DNA from: Cristatella mucedo
Lineage: Eukaryota > Bryozoa > Phylactolaemata > Cristatellidae
Direction: 5' to 3'
NCBI GenBank assembly: GCA_009760855.2
Contig: WPIO01000053.1
Coordinates: 1,317,501-1,379,500, forward strand
Length of the DNA stretch: 62,000 nucleotides
Part shown: piece after piece, positions 28,356 to 42,300 of the stretch
Position numbering within the stretch: position 1 is the stretch's first letter
How the letters are laid out: each line of letters begins with the position of its first letter
Translations under genes and position numbers: made by a program
The notes under the pieces: model-generated
Told to the model about the DNA's origin: nothing
The model's database searches: none
Seen by the model: the letters and a program-made list of their open reading frames with translations, nothing else

Positions 28356-31300
28356 TAATAATAATAATAATACACTTGATAAAGCGCCCTCGGAGAACTT
28401 AATCTCTTTCTAGGCGCCTTACCCTTGCTGCAAAGGGAAATGCAATTGAATGGTAAGGAAAATCGTGCTTGAAAAACAAACAAAATGAATAACATGGTTA
28501 GGGGTGACATGCACAGGGTCAGCATGCAAATGTGGTTTGTGGCGGCATGCAAAGTGTCAGCACGCATAAGCACGTGAAGGACGAATCACGGGGACCCACT
28601 AAATGCTGTCCTAAATAGGCGTGTTTTTAAGTTCCTTTTAAATGTGGTCAGGTCAGAGGATGTTCGGACGCAGGTCGCGAGGGAGTTCCAGGCTTTGGGA
28701 GCATACGAACTAAATGCACGGTCTCCAAAGGATTTGAGGTTTGTACGGGGTATTTGTAGACTGATGGATTCTGAAAAGCTGGTGGTACGATGCTTGGCCT
28801 GATGGGGTAGTATATCTGAGAGATAGGTTGGAGCCATAGAATGAAGGGACCTAAAAGTGAGCGACAAAGCCTTGAAGTCAATCCGTTGCTTGACTGGTAG
28901 CCAGTGCAGGTCGGCAAGAAATGGTGTAATGTGGCAACGGCGCCGCTCACGACAGACAAGCCTGGCTGCACAGTTTTGCACCAGCTGCAATCGCCTGATC
29001 ACACATGCTGGTAGGCCAGTAAGCAGTGAGTTGCAGAAGTCGATACGGGATGTCACGAATGCATGGACCAACTAGCAATGTTATGGAGCTGAAAATAGGT
29101 AGATTTGACTGTGGAGCTGATGTGGTCGTCTAACGAGAGGTCGCTTTGGAATATGTCACCTAGATTTCGAGCTGATTTGACAGGAGATATGCTGGCAGAG
29201 CCAATTTTGAGAGTCAGCCTTTCCAATCTCGGAATCACACTGGGTTTGCCCATAACTAGTAAGTTAGTTTTATCATCGTTTAATTTTAGAAAATTTGCTG
29301 CCATCCATGTGTGGATGTCATCAATGCATGCAGCAAGTGAGTTGAGGGAGTTTGAGGTTCTCGAAGGCTGGGAGGGATCAAAGCAAAGGTACAACTGAGT
29401 GTCGTCCGCATAGAAGTAAAAGCCTAGATTGTGATTGGCAATCACATCAGCACGAGAGAGAGTATAAACCAAGAAAAGAACCGGACCTAGCACGGAGCCC
29501 TGAGGTACTCCATATTTCAGAGGTACTTCAGATGATCTTTGTCCATTCACGTCAATACTCTGGAGTCTGCCACTGACATACGACCTGAACTACTGCAGAA
29601 CAGTGCCAGTGATGCCCAGGCGAGATGAGAGGCGCTCCAGAAGAACTTTGTGATCGATGGTATCAAAAGCTGCCGAAAGATCGAGCAAAACAAGCAGAGA
29701 CACTCTACCCATGTCTGCATTCCTAAGTAGGTCGTTGTATACCTTAAGCAATGCTGACTCTGTAGAGTGGTTAGCTCTAAAGCCACACTGGAAGTTACTA
29801 GCAAGGTGTGAGGTTTCGATATATGAGTTCAGCTGGTCCGCCACGACCCGTTCCAGTGTCTTTGATAGAAATGGTAGAAGGGAGACTGGGCGGTAGTTGC
29901 TCAAGTTCTCTTGGTCTAGTGTTGCTTTCTTGAGGAAAGGCCTGACTACAGCTTTTTGAAAGGTGCTGGGACATGACCTGAGGCTAATGACATATTAATG
30001 ATGTTAGTTATGCATGGCAGCAGCAGATCAATGCAACGTAGGAGCAGGACAGTGGGAGGACTTGTTGTCTTCTTTGAATGAGATACAAACTTTAGGACTA
30101 GATTACTAGTGACCTGCTTAAATGCAGACATGGAGGTGCAGCCAGGAACCGAGGAACAGCATTCTAGTGGGAAGGTTATCATCGCAGGGATGGATTCCCT
30201 GATCTTGTCTATCTTCTGCACACAGAATCGAGGGAAGCGATCGGCTAGATCATCACAAGAATCGTCAGGTAAGGAGCTAATCTGGGAACGGTTGAGGAGA
30301 TGGTTTATTGTCGACATCAGCAGTTTTGGATTGTGCATCTGCGATTCAACAATGTTTCTATAGAAGCTAGACATGGCCTTTGCTAGGATCGATTGGTACG
30401 ATCTACAGTAGTCCTCGTGACCCTGTCGATGGACAGTTAGTCCGGATTTTTTGTATGCTTTTTCAAGCTTTCGTTTAGTAGAACTGGCTAGTTTAATTTC
30501 AGTGGTAAACCATAGGCCGTCTGGGCAGGGGCGCAAAGTGCGCTTTGTCAGAGGTGCAAACTCGTCGAGCGTGTCAGCTAGTGTCATGATGTAGCTATCT
30601 ACCAATGATGACAGATCGGAGGGAGGACTGAGCAGCAGAGGTGAAGCAGACATTCTCGCACGGACAGCATCGATGTCAAGGGTCTTGAGGTTTCGCGATT
30701 CACAGGTTATTTTAGAGGAGGATGTGGGCACACACTGTAGATTGAATGAGATCTGCGTGCGGTCAGATAAGCAGGATTTGGTAATAATTGGTGATGGCAA
30801 AGTGCAGTTGTATGAGAAAATCTGGTCGAGTGTGTGACCCTTGATGTGGGTAGGGCCATGCACATGAGCCACAAGAGACAATGAGTCGGTCAATGCACGA
30901 AATTCGTGCTGAAAGCGTCAGATAAGTTATCAAAGTGAACGTTGAAATCACTCATAACGAGGAAGGATCGATTTCTTGCACACAGAATCGAAATGAGATC
31001 GGAAAAATCTGAGATAAAGGAGGATTTGGTACCTGGTGGGCGATAGACTACTGCTACTATCGGTAGCTTGTTTTCGGGTGAGAACAAGACAATTGATTCA
31101 AAAGACTGCTTCGAGGGTACCGCAAATGGCTTGAAGTTGAATTTCGAGCGCACGATAATAGCAACTCCACCTCCAGTTTTTATTGATCTAGGGGTGTGAA
31201 AGAACGTGAAACCAGATGGAGTAGCGTCTTTAATTGTCGGGCAGTTTATCGATTTCAGCCAAGTTTCAGTTAGGGCGAGCAGGTCGATACCATTTTGAGA

Positions 31301-31455
31301 CATAAGGTCGCTTATTACTAGAGGTTTATTGCACATTGAGCGAGGATTCCAAAGGCAATCGTTAAGTCTGGCCGATTTAGTTACGACAGGCCGGATGACC
31401 ACTAAGTTAGAGAGATTTACAGTGATGCATGTGGGGGAGCGTGCTGAGCGGTTAA
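28356..31455 (-). mobile_element. Degraded LINE, second long copy (LINE B)
   Basis: The same family as LINE A, from the (ATT)n tail at 28356 to a 5' truncation at about 31455, shortly upstream of the EN domain. The coding sequence is broken by a frame change near 30893 (EN to RT linker), another near 29945, a TAG near 29595 after the YFRSY-equivalent Trp, and a deletion of about 50 bp near 29070. EN motifs (ALTETW, VVYRPPGT) and YADD are still legible. It lacks the extra G of LINE A near the EN-RT junction and so shows the ancestral frame there. Confidence 0.9.
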
Positions 31456-32646
31456 TTTGCCATGACATGCTACTTCGTTATTGCAGCCTGCAAAAGCCTC
31501 GAAATATTGAAGATTCCGCTGAGGTTCAGATTCCCGTTAGTTAGCGCTTAAAGACGCTCTTTTTTCTTTTTGGGAAAAAGATTGACTCGCGTTGAACTCC
31601 CTAGCAACAGCAGGTTGCCTTTTAAGGCCTTCAAAACGTGCAGGTTTTTCTCAATCGCAAGCATATTTTTTATACCACTGGCTACGATGCTGCTATAAAA
31701 AATTGAAACATGTTACATATTACACGGCCAACAACATGCAATCGACAAATAAGCAGTGAAAGGTTCTCGCAAATAATGCTTATTGACTAAGGTACCGTAA
31801 ATGCACACTTAAGTGGAGTACGAAACGAAAATCAATCGGAATCCTTACATGCAAAGTATTCTTGCATCCGATGTTTATTAAACAAGGTCCCTCAGCAAAA
31901 ATTTTCATAGAAATCTGGGACGCAGAGCTGGTATTCCTATTAGCAGAGTATTTCTTTATCCGATATTTTTACATATGGAGTCGAAGTAAACTGTTGCAGC
32001 TTTCGCTTCTTTACGACAAATTCAAGCGACTACACGCAAGCAACGAAGTACAAACACTGCAGCCAGCTTTAGCAGACGCATATTCTTAAGAAGATTGCAG
32101 AGCGGCAGCACCAAACTGACTCATTAGCTTCTTCACCATATGTAACGTCTCTGAACAGATTTAATTCTCTTCGGGCACTATAAGAATGTATTATTATTTC
32201 GAAGCACTGCTTAGCCAGTAGCTGCTGATGAATAAAATACGCATCACACATTGAAGAACGGGTGACTGCATAAAAATGTTTACTGACATCGATTATGTAA
32301 TAATCTCAACTACGTAATACAACGTGGGAGTACAAAGCTTTTGCAACGGCGACTTCTAAACCGCCATACAAACTTATATTCATATGTACCAACAGCTGGA
32401 TCTAAGCATCACACCAGCAAGTAGATGTCAATTGTAGACGGATCCCAAGTCAACAGCTGTTCAAATGTTTTGCACTATACACGACACTGCTACTTGGGTA
32501 AAACATTAGTCCGAATAGCCAGATGACATCGGCATTTACGTTGTCAAATACCCGTTCTCGTATGCAAAAACAATACTTGCTAGCCTGTCATCGGCTAATA
32601 GATACGAAACCGGCATCGGGTCACACATCAGCGAGCCGGCCATGGA
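31456..32646. other. Intergenic, 3' side of the BAZ1-like gene
   Basis: Holds the 3' UTR of the minus-strand gene ending at 32647. A candidate polyadenylation hexamer on that strand (TTTATT on plus) is at about 31873. A degenerate LINE/SINE tail lies at about 32140-32200. No other gene is seen. Confidence 0.4.
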
Positions 32647-32805
32647 TCATCGTTTTCGCTTAGATGCTTTCTTGCCTCTAGCGGCTGCGGCTGCAGCAAA
32701 TAGCTTGTACTGCGACTCATAGCGCTGCGACGGCAGATGCTGCCCAAGCAGTCGCACAAACTCCTCCTCCAGTCGCTGAGCATCGTGCCCAACCTCTGAA
32801 TCCAC
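32647..32805 (-). CDS. BAZ1-like exon 23: bromodomain helix C and C-terminus
   Basis: VDSEVGHDAQRLEEEFVRLL, GQHLPSQRYESQY, and a basic end KKASKRKR before TGA (32647-32649). The LL-x-x-HLP-x-x-x-Y end resembles BAZ1B. Acceptor CTGTAG. Confidence 0.93.
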   Translation of the reverse strand: MDSEVGHDAQRLEEEFVRLLGQHLPSQRYESQYKLFAAAAAARGKKASKRKR

Positions 32806-35186
32806 CTACAGCGATAGATACATACTTAAGGTTAGACGACAGTAGCACGAATAAAGACTGGGAAACTATAGCAGCTGCAACAGAGAGCCGTGGTCGGACA
32901 ATTCGACAATTCTAGCACATCGTGAAGGAGGCTGCCCATCGTCGGAAGCTTGCCGTCCTTGGAGGAAGCAGAAGAGATCGCTAGCTGCAGCGCTGCACCG
33001 ATACCGGTGCCGTACTGCAGATTGTGTGCCTCTCCTCACACATCCACACAGACAACTGTCTACGACTTGAATTTGATACTATTTACTGAGCTACAATTTG
33101 CCATCAGAGAACTGTTATTGGTATGAGCCGCTTTTTACATCAACGCTATTGTTGACCTGCAAAAAGGACCCAAAATCCGTGGCTGCCTCGAGAGAGAAAA
33201 AAGATGCCAACCGCAGGTACCGATTAAAAACAAGACCACCCCTGATGCCTTGAACGATATTTTACCTTAAAAATGGCACTGCGTTCACTTGTACTTACAG
33301 CCTGGTACATTACTTGGTGCCTCAGCATAGGCTAGTGCATGTAAGATGAGAAATGTTTGCACTTCCTGACTGAACCATGTACGTGCAACTACTCACCCAG
33401 TGCTCTCCTACCTAGGAAAAGACGAAGCAACTAAACAGCAAAATCAAAGGTCGAATCGTAACCTATTACTGGGTGAGCAGGCGTGAAGGTGGCCTAGAGG
33501 TGCGGTATCTGCTTTGGTGTGTCAGGTATGGCATGTAGAAGTATTTTCAGGGTTGGAAGCCACGGACTCCTTACTTTGGCAGCTCTGGCCGACCACATTC
33601 ACTCTCTTTCTCTCTCGTCCTTAGAGCTAAAGCAAAGCTGCCAGGGTTCGGGTAGGAGGCTTTCCTAGCTCGGCCTTTACATGTTCTGTCTGCAAACGCA
33701 AGCCGTTAACTTGGGGGGACAACGAAACAGCCGCCAGAAAACATAAAATTGGCTTGTCAAAACGCCCACTTTGCAGCTGATGACTAGAGCCGTCTCCTAT
33801 GAACTGACGAAATTTAATTCGTGGATGGCACACGGAGGACTTTTGTCAGCCTTAGAAAAATTTGCGAGTGGCCAGGACAGCTAACAATCTAAGCTCAAGC
33901 ACCTGGTGGTGGGAGTTGCTTATTGGTCGCACTTCTTGGCTTCCCCACATCAGGACAATTCGATGCACTAACGAGAGTATAGACAGCATCGATTATGTAA
34001 ACGTCGTCCACAATGTTGGGTTGCCCTGTGCCAGGGCTCTCGTATGGGAAGACTTGGTAAATTAATAATCACCCCGACCATACTTCGAAGGCAACAAAAC
34101 AATTCCTTGACGACTCATGAGCGAGACCCGAGTCATTAGCTGGCCAGGCCTAATTGTGTAATTACCGTTTGAGCACTCAGAGCTGAGAATGCATCTGATC
34201 ATGCCTCACAAACAAGCGTTACGCTCGGCCGTGGGACTCTATGGCTCCGGCTGCTTGCCGAAACCAGACAAGAGTCGATGCCCTGGCGAGTATAAGCCGT
34301 TACGAATAAGAATATCATGCCATTAGACATAGTTAGTTGAGTCTTCCAGGAAAATGCCAGAGAAAATTCGAGCAAAGAGAAACGTTTTAATGCAGTGAGC
34401 ATCACAGTACTACTTTAGGAGACGTCGGGGGGGGGGGAGACAAAACTAAATGCATGTCTGCACCAACGCTGAGGGAACAGTAATCGTCTGTGACGTAGCA
34501 AAGGCAGAGCACGGCCGATCCACATGTTCCAGGGAGCCCCTGAAAAGCACTCAACAGATCGGCAGGAGACAGACAGACAACACTAATGATTGTGATACAG
34601 GCTCATGTCTAGAAGAGATAACCAGTAAGAAAGCACAAATCGCACGTGATGATCCATAATGCTTTAAAATAAAACGTGAGTGTCCTTCTCTCAGGCTGTC
34701 AGAAAAATCAGAACAAGATTATGGACGCATGACTATCACAAGTTGATAGTTACAAGTTTGATAACCCTTTAACGATGACGAGGATTGACTGACAATTAAC
34801 CCATACCTTATTGTACTCGAATGCATTCTGGAAAAGCAAGGTGATATCAGAAATGAAAGCATCAGTGGAAGAATATAGTCCTTTAGAATTCTTTGCTTTA
34901 ATTTCTCCCAGCGTTATTGGTTGCTGGATCACATCGTAGTAATCAGGAACCTGAAATTCATATGAAAAGTATTCCAGTGTTATTATGCTAGCAGATATGA
35001 GTATGCAAGGTTTGCCTGGATGCTAGGGCACTACAACTAAGTAACCTTCTGCCTCGAGTATGTCACTGACTTGTTTAACAGCACAACAGTTTATAATGTC
35101 CACAGTACTCGGTTATTCTTGGAATCAAGAGCTACAGAGGTCTACACAGACAAAGACAAAAGCGAGCGCGCGAGCACACGCACACG

Positions 35187-35269
<83 letters not shown>

Positions 35270-38200
35270 GACTTCATGATCGTTTTTAGCAACTTGCCTA
35301 CTTAGCAATGGAAACCATAAACACTAACAAAGAAATTGATCATTACGATCAATCTATAAAAAAGTCAGTCATTATAATCAATGAGATGGCAGCTAAAAGA
35401 GATAAGAATCTATGTAAGCCTGAAGCCAAAGATATACTTCAATACCAAATATAGTTTCCAAGTGGCAGCATACTGATAAGAACACACGACAAGTGTTTGT
35501 AAAATAGCACCCAGCGAAAATATCTAGCATGCACAAAGCATGACTCACATGCATAAAACCTTTAGCTTTAACATCACCCTTTCAGAAACCAACACGTTAG
35601 TTCTACGGCATCAAATTAATATTAAAAAAATCCATCAAGGTACTAAAGAGAAATAGCTAATATAACAAACCTCATTTGGGTCGACTGTTTCTTCAAAGTC
35701 TGCACTTGAAGGATGCTTAAGAAGTTTTACCAGAAGGACTGCAAGTATCTGCAAAAAATCAACACAATTAACCACAAATAATTACATTAACCATTAATCG
35801 TATCGTCTCTGGTGACTGCACTAACAAACTAAAAGCATCACTAAGTAACAGACAACACGAATTACCGTGACAATCCTTAAGTGCTGCTGCTAGAGGCATA
35901 GAACATCAACCGCATTTGATGTCTAGTGAAAGTCAATAACATCATGTGCAAATCGATAACATATTTCCAATGACGCCGTCGTTGTCGGTTATTTGCATCA
36001 CCGGACAGGCTCACAACCTCTTAGCCTCACAAGTCACAATGCACAGCTATAGCTGACACATGATTTAGCATGAAGAACTGTGGTCAACTGAGGACACGAT
36101 TACAGAAAAATCAAGCTAGGGAGAGATAAATAATAATAATAATAATAATAATAATGTACTTGATAAAACGCCCACAGAGAACTTAATCTCTAATTGCTTT
36201 ACATTTGCAGCAAAGGGAAATGCAATTGAATGGTAAGTAAAATCATGCTTGAAAAACAAACAAAATGAATAACATGGTTAAGGGTGACACACACAGGGTC
36301 AGCATGCAAATGTGGTTTGTGGCGGCATGCAAAGTGTAAGCACACATAAGCACATGATGACGAATCACGGACCCACTAAATGCTGTCCTAAATAGGTGTT
36401 TTTTAAGTTCCTTTTAAAGTTGGTCAGGTCAGGAGATGTTCTGACGCAGGTCGGGAGGGATTTCCAGGCTTTGGGAGCATACGAACTAAATGCACGGTCT
36501 CCAAAGGATTTAAGGTTTGTACGAGGTATTTCTAGACTGTTGGATTTCGAAAAGCGGGTGGTACGATGCTTGGCCTGATGGGGAGTATATCGGACAGATA
36601 GGCTGGAGCCATAGAATGAAGAAGTGGTGCCAAAGATCCGATTAACTACGTGTAATCAGCAGTTAAGACAATTCATGATCTATCGCTAGATGCTCTTTGT
36701 GTAGCTGATGGTGAGCAAGAGTTAGCAGAATTATAGTAGCCGATCTACCCATCGAATGCTAATACCTAGCGACAAAAGAGCTGCAAAAAATAGGTATATA
36801 TGCCCTTAGCTGCGAAACTGTAAGAGTATGCAATACAGATCTGATTGAGAGATCCACCGATGCACTATTGTACTGTGTAAATCTCAACGTGCAATTCATT
36901 AGGTTTGGGAGGCTTGTACATGGTATGATCAGTAGCTGTTCCTGGCTGTGTCGGACCACACTGGCCGTAAAATTCGAGGCTGAAAGCATCCGGGCGTTTT
37001 CTCAGGTACGCCCGACGGGATGGAGTTTCAGTAGTCAACGCAGTTAAGACCACACTACGCGATCGGCATAAGTATTAACAAAGTGGACAGCACTTCTACA
37101 TTCCCGCGACAGAAATTTGCCCTTTGATACCCACCGACTTCCTGATGATTTAAGATGACAAGACAAACCTTATAGTTATGCGCAAGCTAGTGTTACCATA
37201 AAGTTGCAAACGCTAACTCTTAAGAATCGTTCAACTATCACCGTTCCCGTGAAGATCTGTACAGCTATCATCACTTAGGAGACGCCTGCCAGTTGTCTGT
37301 GCCTGTTGCCTCTACTGCCATGTCAGTCTATTTTCAAGCAACATGCCAATATTAGGTCTCCTTAGACAATAGTACGACAGCTAAATTAGTTCACATCAGG
37401 CGTTAGTGGCATTACATATAAACTATTGTAATTCGCTTCATTAGGGACTTCCTGTCTTTGCCAATAATAGTCTGACCTGGTGAACTACTAAGCAAGCTTT
37501 TATAGTTGTCAATGGCACGGCTGCTACATGTAATAATAAGTTTGATATAGCACCATCAGAGAACTCGATCTCTTCTAGGGACTTGACATTTGCAGCAAAG
37601 GAAGCACGATCAAATGGTTAGTGGTAGCATGCCCAACGACAAGCATAACCTGGTTAGTTGTGACTTGCACAGGATCAGCATGCAAATATGGTCAGTGGAA
37701 CATGCAGTGTCAGATGCATAAGCACGTAAAGAACGAATCGTGTGGACCCACTAAATGCTGTGCATTTTTAGTTTTTTTTTTTTAATGTGGGGAGAAGTGA
37801 TGTGGCAACTGCTCATGACAGACAAGCCTCGCTTCAGAGTTTGGCACAAGCTGCAAGTGCCTGATTGCACAGGCCGGTAACCCAGCAAGCAGGGAATTAC
37901 AGAAGTCGAAACGGGATGTCACAAATATATGGACTAGTTTAGATATGGTATCCCTGTCCAAGTAAGCCCGAATTTCAGCAATGCTATGTAGCTGAAAGTA
38001 GGCAGACTTGACTGAAGAGTTGATGTGGTCGTCTAATGAAAGGTCACTTTGTAAGAGGACGCCTGCCTAGACTTCGTGCAGATTCCACAGTACATATGCT
38101 GGCAGAGCCGATTGTGAGCGTTAGCCTTTCCTATTTCTGAATCACACTTAGTTTTACCATAACCAGTAAGTTGGTTTTATCATCATTCAATTTAAGAAAT

Positions 38201-41200
38201 GTTGATGCCACCTACTTGCGAATGTCATGAATACACGCAGCAAGGGCATACAGAGAATTCGACATGCTGGAGGGCTGGAAAGGATCAAAGCGCAGGTACA
38301 ACTGAGTGTCAGCCGAATAGAAGTGAACGCCTGCGATTGTGACACATCAAACCACTTCTGTCTGAGCTCCATTATCTCCCTATGAAGTGTCAAACCGTGG
38401 CCCTTTCATGATTCTCTATTTGCCTTACAGATAGACTTAATTTGCCGGCACCAGCATACCTATCCGACCTCCTTGCTCCAGGGCTTCCAGCCGTCTCGCT
38501 GTCCATCGCACTAAATTGAAATCTGTTGGTGGTGGGTCGTTCAGTTCGAATGAACCAAAAGTCTACAACTTGCGTCTGACTTATGGCACTACTTGCAGTG
38601 ACTCTTCATCATTTAAGTTTCAGCTACAAATGCATGTTGTTTGCTATGCTGTATCTTCTCAAAATGCTTTTGCATTTTGTTTAGAATTTGTCCCAGTGTG
38701 CCTCTGTTCTCTGATAGTGTCATACAAAAGACTCACTTCTGCTATCATTATTAACCGAATGGGCGTCTGTCGCCCTACTATGGTATTACCATGACCACAA
38801 GAGTCGTCGTGAGGGTCTTGATTCTCGTGAACAATAAGAATATGAAGATTAGGCACGAAATCTAAAAGAAAACAATTTACGCCACCTGAGAGCCGGGTGC
38901 CCAGCAGCAACATGAAACCAGAGCTATAACCGCCTTCTGTAACCTCATAAAACGACAGTTTTAAGAAATCTATACCACAAGCCGTTGAATTTGACACATT
39001 GGGGTGCACACTGTGGTTTTCTGAGACTTGGAACCACCCACCTAAATGCTAGATTAAATGCTCAGGTAATGATGAACAAGGCTCTCTCTAAGACAAGCAG
39101 AAACTGCACCTGTGTTACCGAAATTTCGGCTGCTGAGTCTTCTGTATTTGGCCGTTTTCTGGTGGCACGAACGTCGTCTTCAGACAAAGACTTCTTTCTT
39201 TTGCTCACTACAACAATCGCGAGACAAAGCTAGCTTGCAGTTACCAATGTACAAAAGATCACTCGGTAAGTGGCCTCACATGACATGAACGCGAATATCG
39301 AATGTCCGAGACAGAGGCACCAACAGAACAGGACACAGCAGATCCACATCCATACTCAAATCAATCAGTCGAGGCACCGTCCAGCAATTCAATGCGACTT
39401 TCAATTACGATTAGCTACCAATTGGGATCTAGAAGAACTGCATAACCTAATCGTACGGCAAGCAGAGTATAGCATAAGCATGAGGAGTAGTGCCGGGAAT
39501 TCTAGCTATCCTATAGCGATGGACTTACCTCCAGCAGCAGCAGCATCGTCATCAGACCACTCAGGCTCGAGGTGAGGCATGCGACCGTCGTCATCACTCA
39601 CAGGTATCTTACGACTGGCCGCTTTGCTCCTTCCCTTAGATTTGCCACTTGCTTCTTTGTCGGAAACATGATCACTGTCGCTCTCCGAAGACACTGACTT
39701 ATAGCCATTTCTGATAGCGGCAGCAGCTACCTGCTTGCTCTGCCTTGCTGCCGATTTTCGACGACCCCCTTCAAAAACAATAGCCTAGTCGTGCGATGTG
39801 AGAAAAAGACATCTGCAGTACAGGGTGAAAGCTAGCACCTGATAATTGCATAAGATTAATGAGATGCAATTTATGATTGGCCACGTTTCACTAAAAGTAT
39901 GCGCGCTCAAGCCCCAACAGCCTAAAACTATGCCAAGCTGCAAGCATACGGAGCACAGAAAAATCCTTTTAGTGAAACTGGGAGGTTTCGTGTGACTATT
40001 TATGTTCAAGTTGACAAGAACACATCGATAGACTGCTTTGCCTGCAGACTTTGGCTTTCTTACAATATATAAAAAATAAAATTCATTTGTATAGCGCCCT
40101 AAAAGAACTTAATCTCTATTCAGGCGCTTCACATATGCCACAGGGCTTGAGCCCACGACCTCGGCCAGACATTGGTCGGGGCGAACACCTTAACCACTGG
40201 ACCAAACCAGTGCAGCAGTGGTTTTTAAGTGCTATTCAAGCGCTTGGGCTGGCTATTTTTTCAATTCGTGTGCAAAAGCATTGTGAAGATGTACGGACAT
40301 GGACTTACACTTTACTCACCTGTGTTGCTTTCTGTTTGCACTGATCTCAGCCGCCTCTTAGCTGGCTGCCGAACATCCTCCTCCTCCTCCTCATCACTGT
40401 CATCATCGAAGATCACCGTCCTTTTAGATGGCGCTGTCCGGCAGCTCAGACCTTCAGCTGCTCCTGTTCGTGTGCGTCGAGATGAGCCAGCATTGCTCAG
40501 CACTTCATCACTTGCCGACATCTCGCAGTCATCCTCCGAGACAACACGACGTTTGGACCTCCGGTCACACTCTGAGACGAGTGCAGCACCAATTCTTCGG
40601 CCTGCTGTACCGTAGCCAGTTCTGCTACGATCGCAACGCACACTCCCTTTGCCAGGCTCCTCATCATCTGCTTCGTCACCTTCGTCGTCATGAGACGTCA
40701 TGCTAGTCGGGCATCCAACTGTCGATCTTGCCAAAGTCACCACCGTCTGAGCCGAGCGGGCAGTCGAAGCTCTCGAGGCCTTGGCTGAGGTCGAATGCAA
40801 CACAGGCTGGGTGGACAATGTCTGGTCTTCACTGATGCTGCCAGCATCATCGTCAATCAAGGTTTCGACAGCAGCAGGCCTAATAGGACGCAGACTTTTA
40901 AGTGTTCTCGTGGCTTTTGGGGCAGCAGCAGCAGCAGGTGACCTGCTATCACGTGCAGTGGACCACCTGCTTCTGCTCTGGCTACCTGTCGCCACATGTG
41001 AGCTGACATGATGATAATCCTTTCTAACAGTCTTGGCCGATGACGACCGGCGCTCATCAGTAGCGCTGCACAAACGCTTTCCTGGAGGATAAAATAGCAA
41101 CAGACTAGCATTCATTAACACTGCCCGACGTAAAAAATAATAATTATATGTTGAGTGACATTTCATGTAGAATGCTGCACACAAGACTAGTCTGTAAATA

Positions 41201-42263
41201 AAATGCGACTACTTCATGGTAAGTAGAGTGAGTCCAAGAGAAAATGGATCAACCACTTGATGACTACCGGTACACAATCCTAGTCTTGATCGGGCTCGAT
41301 GCAATCTAACTGCTGAAAACAACTTCCCTATACATACTTCCCTATACATACATACGTTCAAGCAGAGAAATGCACACAGAATGCATATGCATTTTTTGTA
41401 TATAGGCCCACACGTGGCACAACAAATTATGCACTCTTGGAATCGAAACACAATCCCTGGTTTCCGAATGATAGTTTTTGGTGGGACCATCAGAGTACGT
41501 GTATTTTTTTAGATGCACCTGGTATTTCCACCACGACTTCACACGTCTTCGAGAATAGTCGAGGCTTCAAACATCCGGTCTAGACATGGGTCTGAGCTGG
41601 TTTGAGATTACGGAAGATATCGAGAGCGCACTAACAGCAAGAAACTATCAACTAGATTACCTGACAAAAAGGTCCTACAGAACTGTATACAACTGACTTA
41701 ATAATAATAATAATAATGTACTTGATAATGTAAAGCGTATATGACTTAAGAAGTCTAGGCCGACCGCCAAGTTGCCCAAACCAAGATAACAGCCTGTATT
41801 TTAAACCTACAATTGAAAAAATAAAACTTTGTCTAATTTAGCACAATATATTTATGTAAGACATAACATGCAATTTAAGCATACTTCAAAAGCTTGATTT
41901 CTGGGAGGTAAGATAGATCTCCATTGAAGAGGATACCAGATGCACCCACTATATTTTACGTCAGTGCCCCCAGTGCTGAAAAATAACAGCTTTAAAAATT
42001 TCGACCATGTCAAAAGCCAGAAATTGTCCAAGATACTCTAAATAAGCAAAACAATTAAATATGCAAAACTCAATCCCTTTTTGCATATTTTTTTACCTCA
42101 GCTGAGAAAACCGAGGTCATACCTTATATAAAATAATAAGAAACAATGCTAATCCATGCAAAAACAATATTTTGGAAAAATTGTATTGGTCAAAATTAGT
42201 CCATAAAACACTGAAATATCCAAGTATATATTGTGATCACCCATATATACACACAGCTTACGA

Positions 42264-42300
<37 letters not shown>

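Noticed and set aside
35060-35305. Frames with Thr-His repeats
   Set aside because: Simple (CA)n microsatellite.
39769-39784. Upstream TAG acceptor for BAZ1-like exon 19
   Set aside because: With exon 18 ending in phase 1 it would create an immediate stop; the acceptor at 39769-39770 keeps the frame.
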